A stretch of DNA of 46,962 nucleotides from Prosthecobacter sp. (GTDB lineage Bacteria; Verrucomicrobiota; Verrucomicrobiia; Verrucomicrobiales; Verrucomicrobiaceae): the NCBI RefSeq assembly GCF_029946185.1, contig NZ_JAQSEA010000117.1, forward strand, positions 1,660 through 48,621, in the 5' to 3' direction. Of the stretch, positions 31,554 to 41,400 are shown piece after piece; position 1 is the first letter of the stretch, and every line of letters begins with the position of its first letter. The translations under genes were made by a program, and so were the position numbers. The notes beneath the pieces are model-generated. The model was not told the origin of the DNA. It was given only the letters and a program-made list of their open reading frames with translations, and searched no databases.

Positions 31554-32018
31554 TCACTGGATCTGTGTCAGTGCCGGTTCCTGTTCCTTTAGAGCAGGGA
31601 GTTCAGGTGCTTCAGTGCTGCAAATGGCGGTGATCTTTTCTGCAAGTGCCTTGAGTCCTTGCTCCTTCGAGAGATAAGCATGCACATCACTTCGGTTCAA
31701 AACCGGCACCATGTCGGAAATGGAATGGCTGCTTAGCACAATCACTTTAACCCCTTGCTGAACGAAATGGCCGCATTGTTCCAGCAGGTCAATTGCAGAC
31801 CCGTCTGGCAGGGTCATATCAACGACCATCACATCAATTTTGCGCGAGTGCAGGATCGGGAGCGCGGCGGCCACGCTCTCCGCCGCCACCAAGTCAAAAT
31901 GGGGCAGGTACTTGCCCAGCGCGGCGCGCACGACTTCGCGATAGATGTCATGATCCTCCACAAGTAGGATCACCCCGGGATTTCCTGAACAACTGGAATG
32001 CCAATTTGCCTGCTGCAT
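31554..32018 (-). CDS. single-domain response regulator
   Basis: A 154-residue receiver-only protein with LLVEDHD, phospho-acceptor D67 (VMVVDMTLPDGS), a Ser in the switch position (VIVLSSHS) and the Lys of AYLSKEQ. No output domain: the last 25 residues are a Glu/Pro-rich tail. It is the first gene of a probable two-gene operon with the large PAS/GAF hybrid kinase. It may act as a phosphate shuttle or bind a target directly. Divergent from a plus-strand kinase-receiver gene over an 82-bp gap. Confidence 0.85.
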   Translation of the reverse strand: MQQANWHSSCSGNPGVILLVEDHDIYREVVRAALGKYLPHFDLVAAESVAAALPILHSRKIDVMVVDMTLPDGSAIDLLEQCGHFVQQGVKVIVLSSHSISDMVPVLNRSDVHAYLSKEQGLKALAEKITAICSTEAPELPALKEQEPALTQIQ

Positions 32019-32052
32019 GAATGCTCTTTAGTTTCTAACTATGAATAAAATC

Positions 32053-32069
32053 TGCTGTAACATACAGCA
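32053..32069. promoter_or_regulatory. TGCTGTA-ACA-TACAGCA palindrome
   Basis: A perfect 7-bp inverted repeat with a 3-bp centre lies in the 82-bp gap between divergent response-regulator and kinase genes. The size and symmetry suit a dimeric repressor operator serving both promoters. Confidence 0.45.
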
Positions 32070-32100
32070 AATCTGGCACGTGTAGCCTAGAAGCAAGAGA

Positions 32101-33297
32101 ATGAATAATGATTTAGACCCGCCTAAACCTCAGCAGCGTGATGCAATGCGGCCGAACTTCTCGTTGACTGGGGGAACCATGGCGGAGAAAAATGAATTCC
32201 TCGGCAATATTGGGCATGAGCTACGCAATCCGCTCTCAAACATTATCGCGCAGGCGGAAACGCTGCTGGAAGATGTTTACGGGCCGCTGGAAAGAGCGCA
32301 AAAATCGGCTGTCTCAGCTATTCAGGACAGTGCGCAGCAGTTGCTTCAGCTTATTTCCGACGTGGTGGATCTCGGAAGGCTCGAAGCGGGTGCGTCACCG
32401 CTGACAAAGGCTGCATGCAGTGTCAGTGAGATCTGTGCCAGCAGTCTGGCCATGGTGGCGGGCCTTGGGCGGTCACGCTCCATTGAGATTGTTACGGAGG
32501 TGCAGCCGTCCACTCTCGGAGTCCTTGCTGATGCGCGCCGGCTGCAGCAGATCCTCACGGAACTGCTCTCTGCTGCTGCCTTATCCATGCACACTGGTGG
32601 ACAGCTGCGGCTGCGAATCAGCCATGACGAAGGCTGCCTGAAACTCCAAACTTTAGGCCTTGCCGGTCAGCCTGCTTTTGAGTCGGTGCATCTCCTCAGC
32701 CGACTGGGAAAATTAAAACCCATCGGACTGGCCTTGCTGCAGCAATTGGTGCAACTCCACGGCGGCACCTTCGCGGTGGATGAAGCCGCCGTACATGATG
32801 CCGGCATGACTGTTCGGCTGCCACTGAGCCGGTCGTCGGCTGAGGTGTCAGCGGAGGAACCGTGCCTGCCAGAAGCTTCGTCCAGCATTGAACCTCCGCT
32901 GCCGGCTTCCCGCCGCCAGCGCACCATTCTGATCGCCGATGATCAGACCTCGCTCGTCGCCGTCACACGCAACTATCTTGAAAGCGTGGGCTTTCAGGTC
33001 ATCACCGCCCGGGATGGCGGTGAAGCGGTTCAGCTGGCCAGCATGCTGCAGCCCGATCTCATCCTGATGGATGTTCGCATGCCGGTCGTGGATGGATTGA
33101 GTGCTATCCGGCAGATTCGTGCTTCCACTGATCTCAAAACGCGTGACATTGCCATCGTCAGTCTTTCGGGGCATGCGAGTGCTTCGGATAAAGAAAACTG
33201 TCTGGCCGCAGGCGCCACTGCCTACCTGAACAAACCTTTCGGCGTCCGCGAACTGGATCGCATCATCGCCGCGCATATCTGCTCAGATGCAGGCTGA
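32101..33297 (+). CDS. kinase-receiver hybrid with degenerate ATPase domain
   Basis: A 398-residue soluble protein. HisKA is canonical (H39 in GHELRNPLSNI), and the dimerisation helices are well preserved. The ATPase domain is badly eroded: the N-box reads TELLSAAALSM with no Asn, the DxG box is absent, and only a trace of the G2 region remains (KPIGLALLQQL). The C-terminal receiver is intact (LIADDQT, Asp in LILMDVRMP, Lys in LNKPFG). It probably cannot bind ATP and may accept phosphate from another kinase or dimerise with one. ATG 32101 follows AGCAAGAGA, a moderate ribosome binding site. Confidence 0.8.
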   Translation: MNNDLDPPKPQQRDAMRPNFSLTGGTMAEKNEFLGNIGHELRNPLSNIIAQAETLLEDVYGPLERAQKSAVSAIQDSAQQLLQLISDVVDLGRLEAGASPLTKAACSVSEICASSLAMVAGLGRSRSIEIVTEVQPSTLGVLADARRLQQILTELLSAAALSMHTGGQLRLRISHDEGCLKLQTLGLAGQPAFESVHLLSRLGKLKPIGLALLQQLVQLHGGTFAVDEAAVHDAGMTVRLPLSRSSAEVSAEEPCLPEASSSIEPPLPASRRQRTILIADDQTSLVAVTRNYLESVGFQVITARDGGEAVQLASMLQPDLILMDVRMPVVDGLSAIRQIRASTDLKTRDIAIVSLSGHASASDKENCLAAGATAYLNKPFGVRELDRIIAAHICSDAG

Positions 33298-33394
33298 GCA
33301 GGCCACGTTCGGGTCTGGATAACGCACGCTTCTAGCTGGCTTGAAGTATTAAGCTGGTCGGGGCGTGAAAATAATAGGATATTGGGAGCCGCGC

Positions 33395-34438
33395 ATGAAT
33401 AAATTCATCCAGATCCGCATGATTCCGGCAGCATTTTTGGGGGTGCTGCTGTGTGCTGTGGGCTTGTTTTGGCCGGAGTCTGAATACAAGCGGCCTCTGA
33501 CTGTGGCGGTGAACATCTGGCCAGGTTCAGAGCGTCTGGTGATGGCATGTGATTCAACTAATAATAATGGTCTGAGGATCAACTTGGTTGAGATGTCATG
33601 GTCCACTGCGGTCCTGACGGCATTTCGTAAACATGTGGCGGATGCGGCGGTGGTGACGCTGGACGAGTTGATCCGTCTGGAAGCGGACGGTGCAAAACCA
33701 CGCGCGGTGGTGATTCTTGGCGTTTCCAAGGGATCGGATGCAATCATGGGGCACGCCGGGTACAGGGGGCTTTGGGATACTCATCGTAAGCCCTGGGGAG
33801 TGGATGCAACCTTGGAACATGCCGTCCCTTTGACGATGCAGAGCCTCCGGGGCAAACACATCGGGGTTGAGCTCAGATCGTCGAGCGAGTATTTGCTGAG
33901 ACATGCGCTGACGGCGAATGGCATGTCGTTCGAGGATGTGGAGGTGGTCCCGTTAAATTTGGCGGAAACGGAAGCCGCCTTTAAGGAAGGGGGGATCGAC
34001 GCGGTGGTTACTGCGGACCCTTGGTGCACCCGGTTACGGGACAAAGGTGCCACGGTGATCTATGATTCGGGCAAGATGGATCTGGAGCTCAGCCGGGTGT
34101 TGGTGGTGAGGGAGGATGTGCTGCGCGCTTATCCACGTGAATTACGTTCGCTGGTGTCCTCCTGCTTGGGGAGTAATTCCCGGGTAGTGGAAAACGGCCA
34201 CGGGCTGGACGCTACATTACGCCGAGAAGGATTAACTGTGGAACAGTGGCAAAAGGCCCTGCAAAAAATCCATCTGCCTGATGCTGCGGAGAACAGGCGG
34301 TTGTTTAAACAAAAAACGGGCGGGCTGGAGGAGTGCCTGAAAAAAATCAGCATGGAAATGCTGCAGATGGGGCTGCTGCCGCGCGAGGTCGATGTGAGCG
34401 GCCTGTTCACGTCTGAATTCTTGGAGGCGAAGCCATGA
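33395..34438 (+). CDS. membrane-anchored or periplasmic NMT1/SsuA-type binding protein
   Basis: About 347 residues. A hydrophobic N-terminus (residues about 8-25) acts as signal peptide or anchor. The rest is a type II periplasmic binding fold like SsuA/ThiY/NMT1: LTVAVNIWPGSERLVMA, the DAAVVTLDELIRL and LRGKHIGVELRSSSEYLL segments, and the domain-two IDAVVTADPW. It is not next to ABC permease or ATPase genes; instead its stop overlaps a sensor kinase start by 4 bp (ATGA). It therefore probably presents a ligand to that kinase instead of feeding a transporter. The start ATG 33395 is chosen over an in-frame GTG at 33365 because GGGAG lies at ideal distance (33384-33388). Confidence 0.8.
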   Translation: MNKFIQIRMIPAAFLGVLLCAVGLFWPESEYKRPLTVAVNIWPGSERLVMACDSTNNNGLRINLVEMSWSTAVLTAFRKHVADAAVVTLDELIRLEADGAKPRAVVILGVSKGSDAIMGHAGYRGLWDTHRKPWGVDATLEHAVPLTMQSLRGKHIGVELRSSSEYLLRHALTANGMSFEDVEVVPLNLAETEAAFKEGGIDAVVTADPWCTRLRDKGATVIYDSGKMDLELSRVLVVREDVLRAYPRELRSLVSSCLGSNSRVVENGHGLDATLRREGLTVEQWQKALQKIHLPDAAENRRLFKQKTGGLEECLKKISMEMLQMGLLPREVDVSGLFTSEFLEAKP

Positions 34439-36186
34439 AGCGTTTTTTCACCCTGCAGTTTCGAGTCTCTGCGATCGTGATGGTCTTTGGCCTGCTAATG
34501 ATCATACTGAACATCTCGCGGCAGTATCATCATGATGTGAATGAGAGATTTCAAGAGATGCGGCGGCAGGCTTATGAGGAGGGCACGCGGTTGTCGAGTT
34601 TTGCGCAGCACTTCCTCAGGCGGCATCTCTCACAATCAGCTGATCTGGCTATCAGTTATGCTTCAGTGAATCCGGATCTTCGGCTGGGGCTGATTTCGGA
34701 CGGGAATGACATCATTTGCAACACCACTAGGAGACAGTGGCGTGGTCTGTCTATATGGGACTGCCCACTGTCGGTCAGCCTTCCGCTGGTGAGAAAGGCT
34801 CAGGAGTACAGCGAAGGGATGTTGAATGAAGACTTGGAAAAAGGGCGTTTGACGGCGGTTTTTCCATTTATCGATGTCAGTGCGGGGTCGAGAAAGGGAT
34901 TGGTGGTGCTGGAATATGACTTGAACTGGTTCATTGCCGCCGCCGTCAGCCATGCTCTGCACGAATCCATGGCGCAGGCCTTCGTATTGTTTGGGAGCTG
35001 CCTGCTGCTGTGGACTCTGCTGCAGTTGTTGATTACAGAACGGGTGGCCGCAATCGTGGAGCAGGCGCAGCGCATCGGGCCGAATGAGTTGGTGCCCGAA
35101 TCCATCGGAGGTGGGGATGAACTGGAGACTATTTCACGGAGCATTGAAGACGCTGCCCACCGCCTGCAGGAGTCGGAATGGCGCTTCGGCCAGATCGCCT
35201 CGAACATGAGGGATATTTTTTGGGTGGCCCCCCCTGATCCCAACGAACATATCTACGTCAACAAGGCCTATGAGGACCTGTTTGGCCGGCCTGCGGCGGC
35301 ACTGTCTGTACGACGGTGGGATTGGCTACATGCCGTGCTGTGCCAGGACCGTGCGGCTGCTTTGACAATGCTCCGCTCATTGCGCGGCACCCCTGTCGAG
35401 GAGGAAGTTGAAATACGCGTTCATATCAGGGGCAAGATTGAATGGCTGCGATGCCGAGGTTTCTCGACCGCGCGTACGCTCAATGAGGCTGGCATGCTCC
35501 AAGTGGCTGGCATGGCCAGTGTCATCACCGCAGAGAAGGAGATGGACAAGATGCAGATCGAGGCCGCAGAAAATGAACGAAGACGCATCGGTCAGGATTT
35601 GCATGATGATGTGTGTCAGCGTCTGGCTGCGGCGCAGTTGAAAAGCGGCGTGCTAGGCGGCAGTCTAAAGCGGGATGGGCATCCCCAGTCCGTGCTGGCA
35701 ATGGACGTGGCGCGTGAACTGGCTGAGGCTTCTGATCTTGCGCGGAGCTTTGCGCGCGGCTTGGCGCCCGTGGCGGTGGGGCCGCAGGAGCTGCCGGACG
35801 CGCTGGATGATCTGTGCAAGTTTCTTGAACGCGCGTTTGGCATCAATTGCCGTGTGGCGTGTGAAGATTTTTCGGGGGTCCTGAAAACCGAGGAGGCGGC
35901 ATTGATTTTTCGTATTGCCCAGGAACTGGCCACCAATGCCGCCAAGCATAGTAGTTCAAGCTGGATAGCGATCAGTCTGATACGGGATCGGAATCTTCTG
36001 CGTCTGGAAGTGGCCAACGATGGGATTAGTTTTCAACCGACGGCGGGGACCAAGGGGAAAGGCATGGGATTGTTTATGCTGCGACAACGTGCCGATGCCC
36101 TGGGCGCCGTGCTGACATTTCAGCCGCGTGATGTGGCGGGAGGCGGGACCCTCGCGATCTGTGAAATGCCACTTGCATCTCGATGA
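34435..36186 (+). CDS. membrane sensor kinase, PAS-HisKA_3 type
   Basis: A 583-residue protein with TM1 at about 10-27, a periplasmic domain of about 150 residues, TM2 at about 182-200, a HAMP-like linker, a PAS domain (about 255-375), a HisKA_3 box with H390 (ERRRIGQDLHDDVCQRL) and an ATPase domain with intact N-box (ELATNAAKHS), ANDG box and GKGMGLFMLRQRAD. It belongs to the NarX/DegS-type kinases whose partners are NarL-type regulators, and exactly such a regulator follows after 21 bp. The coupled binding-protein gene upstream suggests that ligand is delivered by that protein. All catalytic residues are present. Confidence 0.88.
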   Translation: MKRFFTLQFRVSAIVMVFGLLMIILNISRQYHHDVNERFQEMRRQAYEEGTRLSSFAQHFLRRHLSQSADLAISYASVNPDLRLGLISDGNDIICNTTRRQWRGLSIWDCPLSVSLPLVRKAQEYSEGMLNEDLEKGRLTAVFPFIDVSAGSRKGLVVLEYDLNWFIAAAVSHALHESMAQAFVLFGSCLLLWTLLQLLITERVAAIVEQAQRIGPNELVPESIGGGDELETISRSIEDAAHRLQESEWRFGQIASNMRDIFWVAPPDPNEHIYVNKAYEDLFGRPAAALSVRRWDWLHAVLCQDRAAALTMLRSLRGTPVEEEVEIRVHIRGKIEWLRCRGFSTARTLNEAGMLQVAGMASVITAEKEMDKMQIEAAENERRRIGQDLHDDVCQRLAAAQLKSGVLGGSLKRDGHPQSVLAMDVARELAEASDLARSFARGLAPVAVGPQELPDALDDLCKFLERAFGINCRVACEDFSGVLKTEEAALIFRIAQELATNAAKHSSSSWIAISLIRDRNLLRLEVANDGISFQPTAGTKGKGMGLFMLRQRADALGAVLTFQPRDVAGGGTLAICEMPLASR

Positions 36187-36207
36187 GTTATCGGGTTTCG
36201 AAACAAT

Positions 36208-36909
36208 ATGAGCACAAATAGCAACAAACCCTCCAACGAAACGCCGGTCATCCGTAAGCGTGTTGCCTTGCTCGATGATCATACCATGATGCGTGGTGGC
36301 GTTAAGGTTTTCATCGACAGTCTGCCTGATTTTGAATGCTGTTGGGAGGCAGCAGACTGCAAAACCGCGCTGGAAAAGGTGGAGTCGGACATGCCGGACA
36401 TCATGCTGGTAGACATTACTCTGCCCGACCGCAATGGGCTGGAGTTTATCAAAGACGTGCATTCAGTTCACCCAGATTTGGTAATGCTAGTCATTTCGAT
36501 GCATGACGAGGCCTACTATGCTCATCGTGCCTTAAAGGCGGGTGCCAAAGGCTACATGATGAAAAATATGGGCTATGATCTCTACGAGGCCGCCCTGCGT
36601 AAAGTGGCCTCAGGTGGAAGCTGGCTAAGTGATGCGGTCTCAGAGCAGATTCTCAAGGCTTACACCAGCGGCACCAAGCCCCGCATGGAAGGCGGGCTGG
36701 ACGCATTGACCGACCGCGAGTTCGAAATTTTCCAAATGATGGGAGATGGGCGCGGCACGCATGAAATTGCGGAATCGCTGCGCATCAGCCCAAAAACGGT
36801 GGATGTGCACCGCATGAACATCCGCACTAAAATGAAACTCGAGGACGGTGCTGCAGTGACGCGTTTTGCCATCCGCTGGGTGGAATCGCGCAAGCTAGGG
36901 CAGGCCTAG
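36208..36909 (+). CDS. NarL/LuxR-family response regulator
   Basis: A 233-residue regulator: receiver with LLDDHTMM, phospho-acceptor D69 (IMLVDITLPDRNG) and Lys in GYMMKNMGY, then a GerE-type helix-turn-helix (LTDREFEIFQMMGDGRGTHE, LRISPKTVDVHRMNIRTKM). It is the cognate partner of the sensor kinase just upstream. The three-gene order binding protein, kinase, regulator forms a self-contained signalling set. Its targets are unknown; autoregulation is possible. Confidence 0.9.
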   Translation: MSTNSNKPSNETPVIRKRVALLDDHTMMRGGVKVFIDSLPDFECCWEAADCKTALEKVESDMPDIMLVDITLPDRNGLEFIKDVHSVHPDLVMLVISMHDEAYYAHRALKAGAKGYMMKNMGYDLYEAALRKVASGGSWLSDAVSEQILKAYTSGTKPRMEGGLDALTDREFEIFQMMGDGRGTHEIAESLRISPKTVDVHRMNIRTKMKLEDGAAVTRFAIRWVESRKLGQA

Positions 36910-36925
36910 GCGGCCTCTATTTTTT
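36902..36925 (+). terminator. short terminator overlapping the regulator stop codon
   Basis: AGGCC/GGCCT (36902-36906, 36912-36916) encloses the stop codon and is followed by CTATTTTTTG. The stem is only 5 bp but GC-rich. It lies exactly where transcripts of the three-gene operon should end, before a convergent gene. Confidence 0.45.
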
Positions 36926-38164
36926 GTGGCGAAAACCAACGATGCGCGCCTTGCCGGGCTCGACTTCATAAAGCTTGGCAAGATCCTGCAGTCGCATCAG
37001 CAGCCAAGGTGTGAGGAGGTTGGCGCCGTTCTTGGTGAAAAGAAGATCGTCTGCCAGATAAGTGGCTGAATGCACGGCCCGACCATCCGGAGTGATGAAC
37101 ATAAGCACGTCACCGTAGCGGTAGGGAGGCTCCACCTTGTCGAAGTCTTGCTTCACCAGACTGGTGGCCAGGCGCGTATCCAGCAGGAAGTGCTGGGGGG
37201 TGAGATTGAAAAAATTCAGGCTGGTCCAGTGGCAGTCCGGCAGCCGACCTTCGGCGGTGTAGCTGATGTCGGGATAGGTGTACAGCAGTTTGCGTGGCAA
37301 TGGCGGCACCAGATGAAGCATGTCGAGATGGGAGAGTCCCTTGGTGTGCGTGATGGCGTTCATGAGCGGCTCCAGCTCTTTCTGGCGGAGGCCGAGACCG
37401 GTGGACCAGTAGTTCAGGAGATCCGGGATGGAGTCCTCTTTCGACAGTTCAAGCTGGGCCATCAGCGTGCGCACTCGCGTGAGTTTGCGCATGATAAAGC
37501 GTGCTTCAGCCACGTCTTCAGCCTGACTGAGCAGAAGGGGAATGTCCGCGAAAACGAGCGCGTTGCCCGCCTTGTAAGAAAGGCTGGAAATCTTGCTGAC
37601 GATTGAGGCGGAAAGCCCGGAGTTCCGTGCCCATTCCTCCACCGAATCTGTCAAAAAGAACACTGGTGAATATTGAAACAGATTGGCCGGAAGCTTCGCG
37701 AGTTCCGCATAAATACGTGACCGGCCATCCGGCGTCAGCAGTTCCACGTCAGTGGCGGAAGGAAAGATATACGCATACCGCGCATCCTTGACCACGCGCC
37801 GTGGCGCCAGCAGGCGGTCCATTTGTTCCGGGGTCATGCCTGCGCTCATGAGCAAGGGTTCGATCTGGTCGAACTCATTCACATTGAACACCCATTTGAT
37901 GGTGGTGTTGGGCAGCGGAAATTTTTCGACTACATAGTCGGGTGCTTCCAGGTAGAAGTAATAGTAGCTGACGCGTCCCCACGGCCCGCTCGCACAGGTA
38001 TAAAGCTCATTTTTATTTTCTACCGGCGCATCCGTCTCACCTGCCCCCACAGCAGGTAGGTTCGGCAGTGTCAAAATGGCAGCCAGCAGCCAGATGAAAG
38101 GTCGTGAAAGCGGGTGCTTGGAGCCGGAAAACGGGACAAAACCATGAACTGGGACGAGCGGCAT
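36917..38164 (-). CDS. secreted NlpC/P60-like cysteine hydrolase candidate
   Basis: A 415-residue protein with a long signal peptide (about 1-41, PFIWLLAAILTLPNLPAVGAG). The N-terminal 250 residues are alpha/beta and not recognised. The C-terminal 120 resemble a papain-like amidase: C311 in PDCHWTSLNFFN, H365 in GRAVHSATYLADDLLFTKNG, with YGDVLMF before it, a spacing like the Cys and His of NlpC/P60 or CHAP enzymes. N379 in the KNG segment could serve as third residue. If right, it would cut peptide or amide bonds in the cell envelope; this is inference from motif spacing. Divergent from the giant surface-protein gene. Confidence 0.55.
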   Translation of the reverse strand: MPLVPVHGFVPFSGSKHPLSRPFIWLLAAILTLPNLPAVGAGETDAPVENKNELYTCASGPWGRVSYYYFYLEAPDYVVEKFPLPNTTIKWVFNVNEFDQIEPLLMSAGMTPEQMDRLLAPRRVVKDARYAYIFPSATDVELLTPDGRSRIYAELAKLPANLFQYSPVFFLTDSVEEWARNSGLSASIVSKISSLSYKAGNALVFADIPLLLSQAEDVAEARFIMRKLTRVRTLMAQLELSKEDSIPDLLNYWSTGLGLRQKELEPLMNAITHTKGLSHLDMLHLVPPLPRKLLYTYPDISYTAEGRLPDCHWTSLNFFNLTPQHFLLDTRLATSLVKQDFDKVEPPYRYGDVLMFITPDGRAVHSATYLADDLLFTKNGANLLTPWLLMRLQDLAKLYEVEPGKARIVGFRHKK

Positions 38165-38478
38165 ACGAGAGGAGTGCGAAAAAACGGACGGCGGAGATGG
38201 AGGCTGAAAAGCCAGTGATACTTCAATGACAGAAGTGGTTCCGCTAACGTTGAGAAACGTTCAATTATTATCTGATTCAAGCGCGGAAAGTGCCGCTTAC
38301 CGGGGCGCAACCCCTGCCGCCTTACTGGCTAAGCAAAAGGTGTATAAAACGGCACGCACAAACCGCATTGAGGCGCAAGCCGCGACCCCAATAGGCAGAA
38401 ATAACCATTCAGGCACAATGGCATACAAATAAACGGAGCTGTGCCCGGCAGTTCCGACCCCACCACGCCAATCAAACC
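38165..38478. other. 314-bp divergent gap before the giant surface-protein gene
   Basis: No gene is seen. The middle holds TGCCGCTTAC (38291-38300), a GGGG-CGCAA-CCCC hairpin (38302-38314) and a near-repeat TGCCGCCTTAC (38315-38325). It probably contains both promoters. No known riboswitch could be recognised. Confidence 0.45.
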
Positions 38479-41400
38479 ATGAATACATTGCTGTCACCCA
38501 AAAAACGCTCCAACGGCATTCCTTCCGCTGCCCCTGGTACAGCGCGGATCCTGCGGGCCGGACGTTCGCTCATGCTGCTGCTGTCAGGCATCCTGCTGTT
38601 TTCAGTCATTGCGCCAGCCGGTGCCCAGACGGAACACAGCACCATTGGCCGGTGGAATCTCGTCAGTGCCAATGGCAATTGGAGCACCACGGCCAACTGG
38701 GACGGTCTGGACCCTGACACCGACTACGTGAGCGGCCAGGATGCTTTTGCCAACTTTGGAACCATCAACATCACGGCCAATCGCACGATCACGCTCGATG
38801 TGCCGGTGATGCTGGGTGAACTCACCATCGGCGACACCTCGGGAGGCCACAGCTACACCATCCAGGGCGGCACGCTGACCTTCGACTCATCCAGTGGCCT
38901 CTCCATTCTCAGCAAAAATGACGGCGGTGGCAACGACACCATCTCTTCGGCCATCGTGCTCAACAACGAGCTCAGCATTTTTAATTACGATGTCTCGAAC
39001 AGTCAGGGGCTGCTGCTCACCGGTGTCATCTCCGGTGGCACCAATGGTGCGGTGGCCATGCGATTCACGGATCTGACGATGCCTGATACGAGCGGATCTT
39101 TGAACTTTTTGTATCTTAGCAATGGGGGCAATACTTTTGAGGGGCAGTTGGTGGTCGAATCGGGTCTGATCCGTTTTGAATCGAACCCGCGTTCCGCCGG
39201 GGCACGGGGCGTGGGCAATGAAACCATTGCGATAGGTGAGGGCGGCATTGATCTGCGCGACCAGGATTTCAACTATCAGTCTGACGACACGGAAATCTTC
39301 ATGATTGCCGGACGCGGGCCGAACGGCCTCGGTGCGCTTCGCAATACTTCCGGCACCGCTTACCTCTCCCATCTGGTGGTCACGGATGATGCGGTGTTCA
39401 TATCGCAGGGAACGATTGTGCTGGAACGTCGCCTCAGCACGGATGGCTCTGCAGGGATTAATTCCATTCTGGACTTTGGTGCACCTGGCAACGACTTGAC
39501 CAAGGTCGGTGCTGGCGACTGGATCATTCGCGGCGTGGATGTGTTGAACGCGGACGGCGCATCGCTGACGATCAACGAAGGCGAGGTTCGGTTTGAATCA
39601 CGCGGGCCGGCTAGTGGCTTGGGCTCATCCGCCGGGATCGATTTGGATGGCCTCACGGTGAACCTGGCCTACAACCGCAATCCCTATGACAATGTTGACT
39701 TTGCCAATGGCAGCCGCCTGACCAATGATCTCTTTGGCGTGAACATCAACCAGTCCGCCACCCAGGGTAATTCGGTCATCGATGCACGCTTTTCCATCGG
39801 GTCCTACTGGGGGCCAAGTGTCGTGGGCACAGGTGCCCTGGCGGAGCAGACGAAGGAAACGCTGACGTTTGACAACATGACCTTCAACTTCAACAACGGT
39901 GTCTTCCAGCGTGAGGGGAACGGGGAGGCTGGCCGCACGTTTGACCACATCTTTACCAACGTCACCATCAACCTTGTCGGCGGTGGCATTGGTCGGGATG
40001 CGGTCGGCAATGGCAATCTGTTTGCCATCGACGGCGGCTCCAGCCTTTACAACAGCACCAGCGGCACCTTCGACCACCCTGGGGTGACGGAGTTTGGAGG
40101 TGTGTTTGACAACACCTCCGGTGACAATGCTGGCACCGGTTTTACCGTTCGCGGCTCCCGTGAACTGCGCGTCACGGGCAACAGCACGAATTTTGACGGC
40201 GATGTTCTTATCAAGCTGCCGACGGGCCGGTGGGTCAGCAACAGCTTCGATCGCGGCAACGGCGGTCAGGCAGCCTCGGTTTATTTCAACATGTCGCTGG
40301 CCGGTGCGGACGGCAGCCTCAACCAGGCGAACTCGATCACGATCACCCGCTGGGGTTCGCTGGCGCTGCTGAACAACGCTGACAACTTGGTGTATGCCAG
40401 TTCGAATAATGACGACCGCATCAACGACGCCGGTTTCACCAATCTGCGCAACGGCTTTCTGCTGCTGGAGACAGACACGACGGCGGCCAATCATGAAAAC
40501 TTCGGCAATGTGGTGGCTGACTTCGGCACCAATGTACTCGTCCTCGACACCCGCGCGGGCGGTCAGTTTGACGGCGCATTCCAGACCTTCACACGCAACA
40601 ACCAAGGCGTGCTCAAAATTTATGACACCAATCCATCCCACACCTGGGGCACCGGGGTCGGCGAAGACCGCATCGCGCTCATTGATGACACCGGCCTGGT
40701 GAAAGTTGGGGCGGACGCTCCTGGCACGGCCACTCAGAACATCGTGCCCGGTTTATTTGGCGGCGTGCTGCCCAATCTGCAGGCGCCCACCATCTCCACC
40801 CACACACGGCCGCTGGAATCGGTGCAGGGCAGTTTCATTTATAGTGGTGCAGGCACGGGCCTGATGACGTACGACAACGGCTTTTTGCGCCCGCTGACGG
40901 CCTCCGAGTATGACACGGGACTCAACCCGACGGCAGGCACCAACTGGCTGGTCAATAGCTACGTCGCCGGCATCACCGGAGTGGAAAACTATGGCGACGC
41001 GAACAACTACGCGTTCCGCAATGTCACGACAGACACCGCGGTCAATTCGGTCACCCTCAGTTTCGATGCAGCGGCCTCCGGGCAGGTGGTTGGGACTTCC
41101 ACCAAGGACTACATCCTCATCGAGCAGGGCAAGACGCTGACGATCAATTCGGGCGTCATCAACATTGTTAATTTTGTCGAGGCCACGAGCGCGAACATGG
41201 AAGGCGTCATCCGCGGTGGTTTCCTGGACATGAACGGCGGTCCATCGCTGATCAACTCCAACGCCATCTGGCATGATATCGACCGTGACACGCCGAACTG
41301 GTATGAAATCATGACGGGCAACAGCTCCTACATACGCTCCCACATCATCAATACGACGGATCTGGCGAAAACCGGGCGTGACACGTTGTATTTTGACACC

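Noticed and set aside
38277-38400. c-di-GMP (GEMM) riboswitch ahead of the surface-protein gene
   Set aside because: Only isolated short similarities were seen. The conserved tetraloop/receptor and closing stem could not be traced.
39625-40641. 338-codon antisense frame, with similar ones at 40753-41460, 45007-45738 and 45790-46425
   Set aside because: Same reason: shadows of the codon-biased surface-protein frame, with no recognisable domains or start signals.
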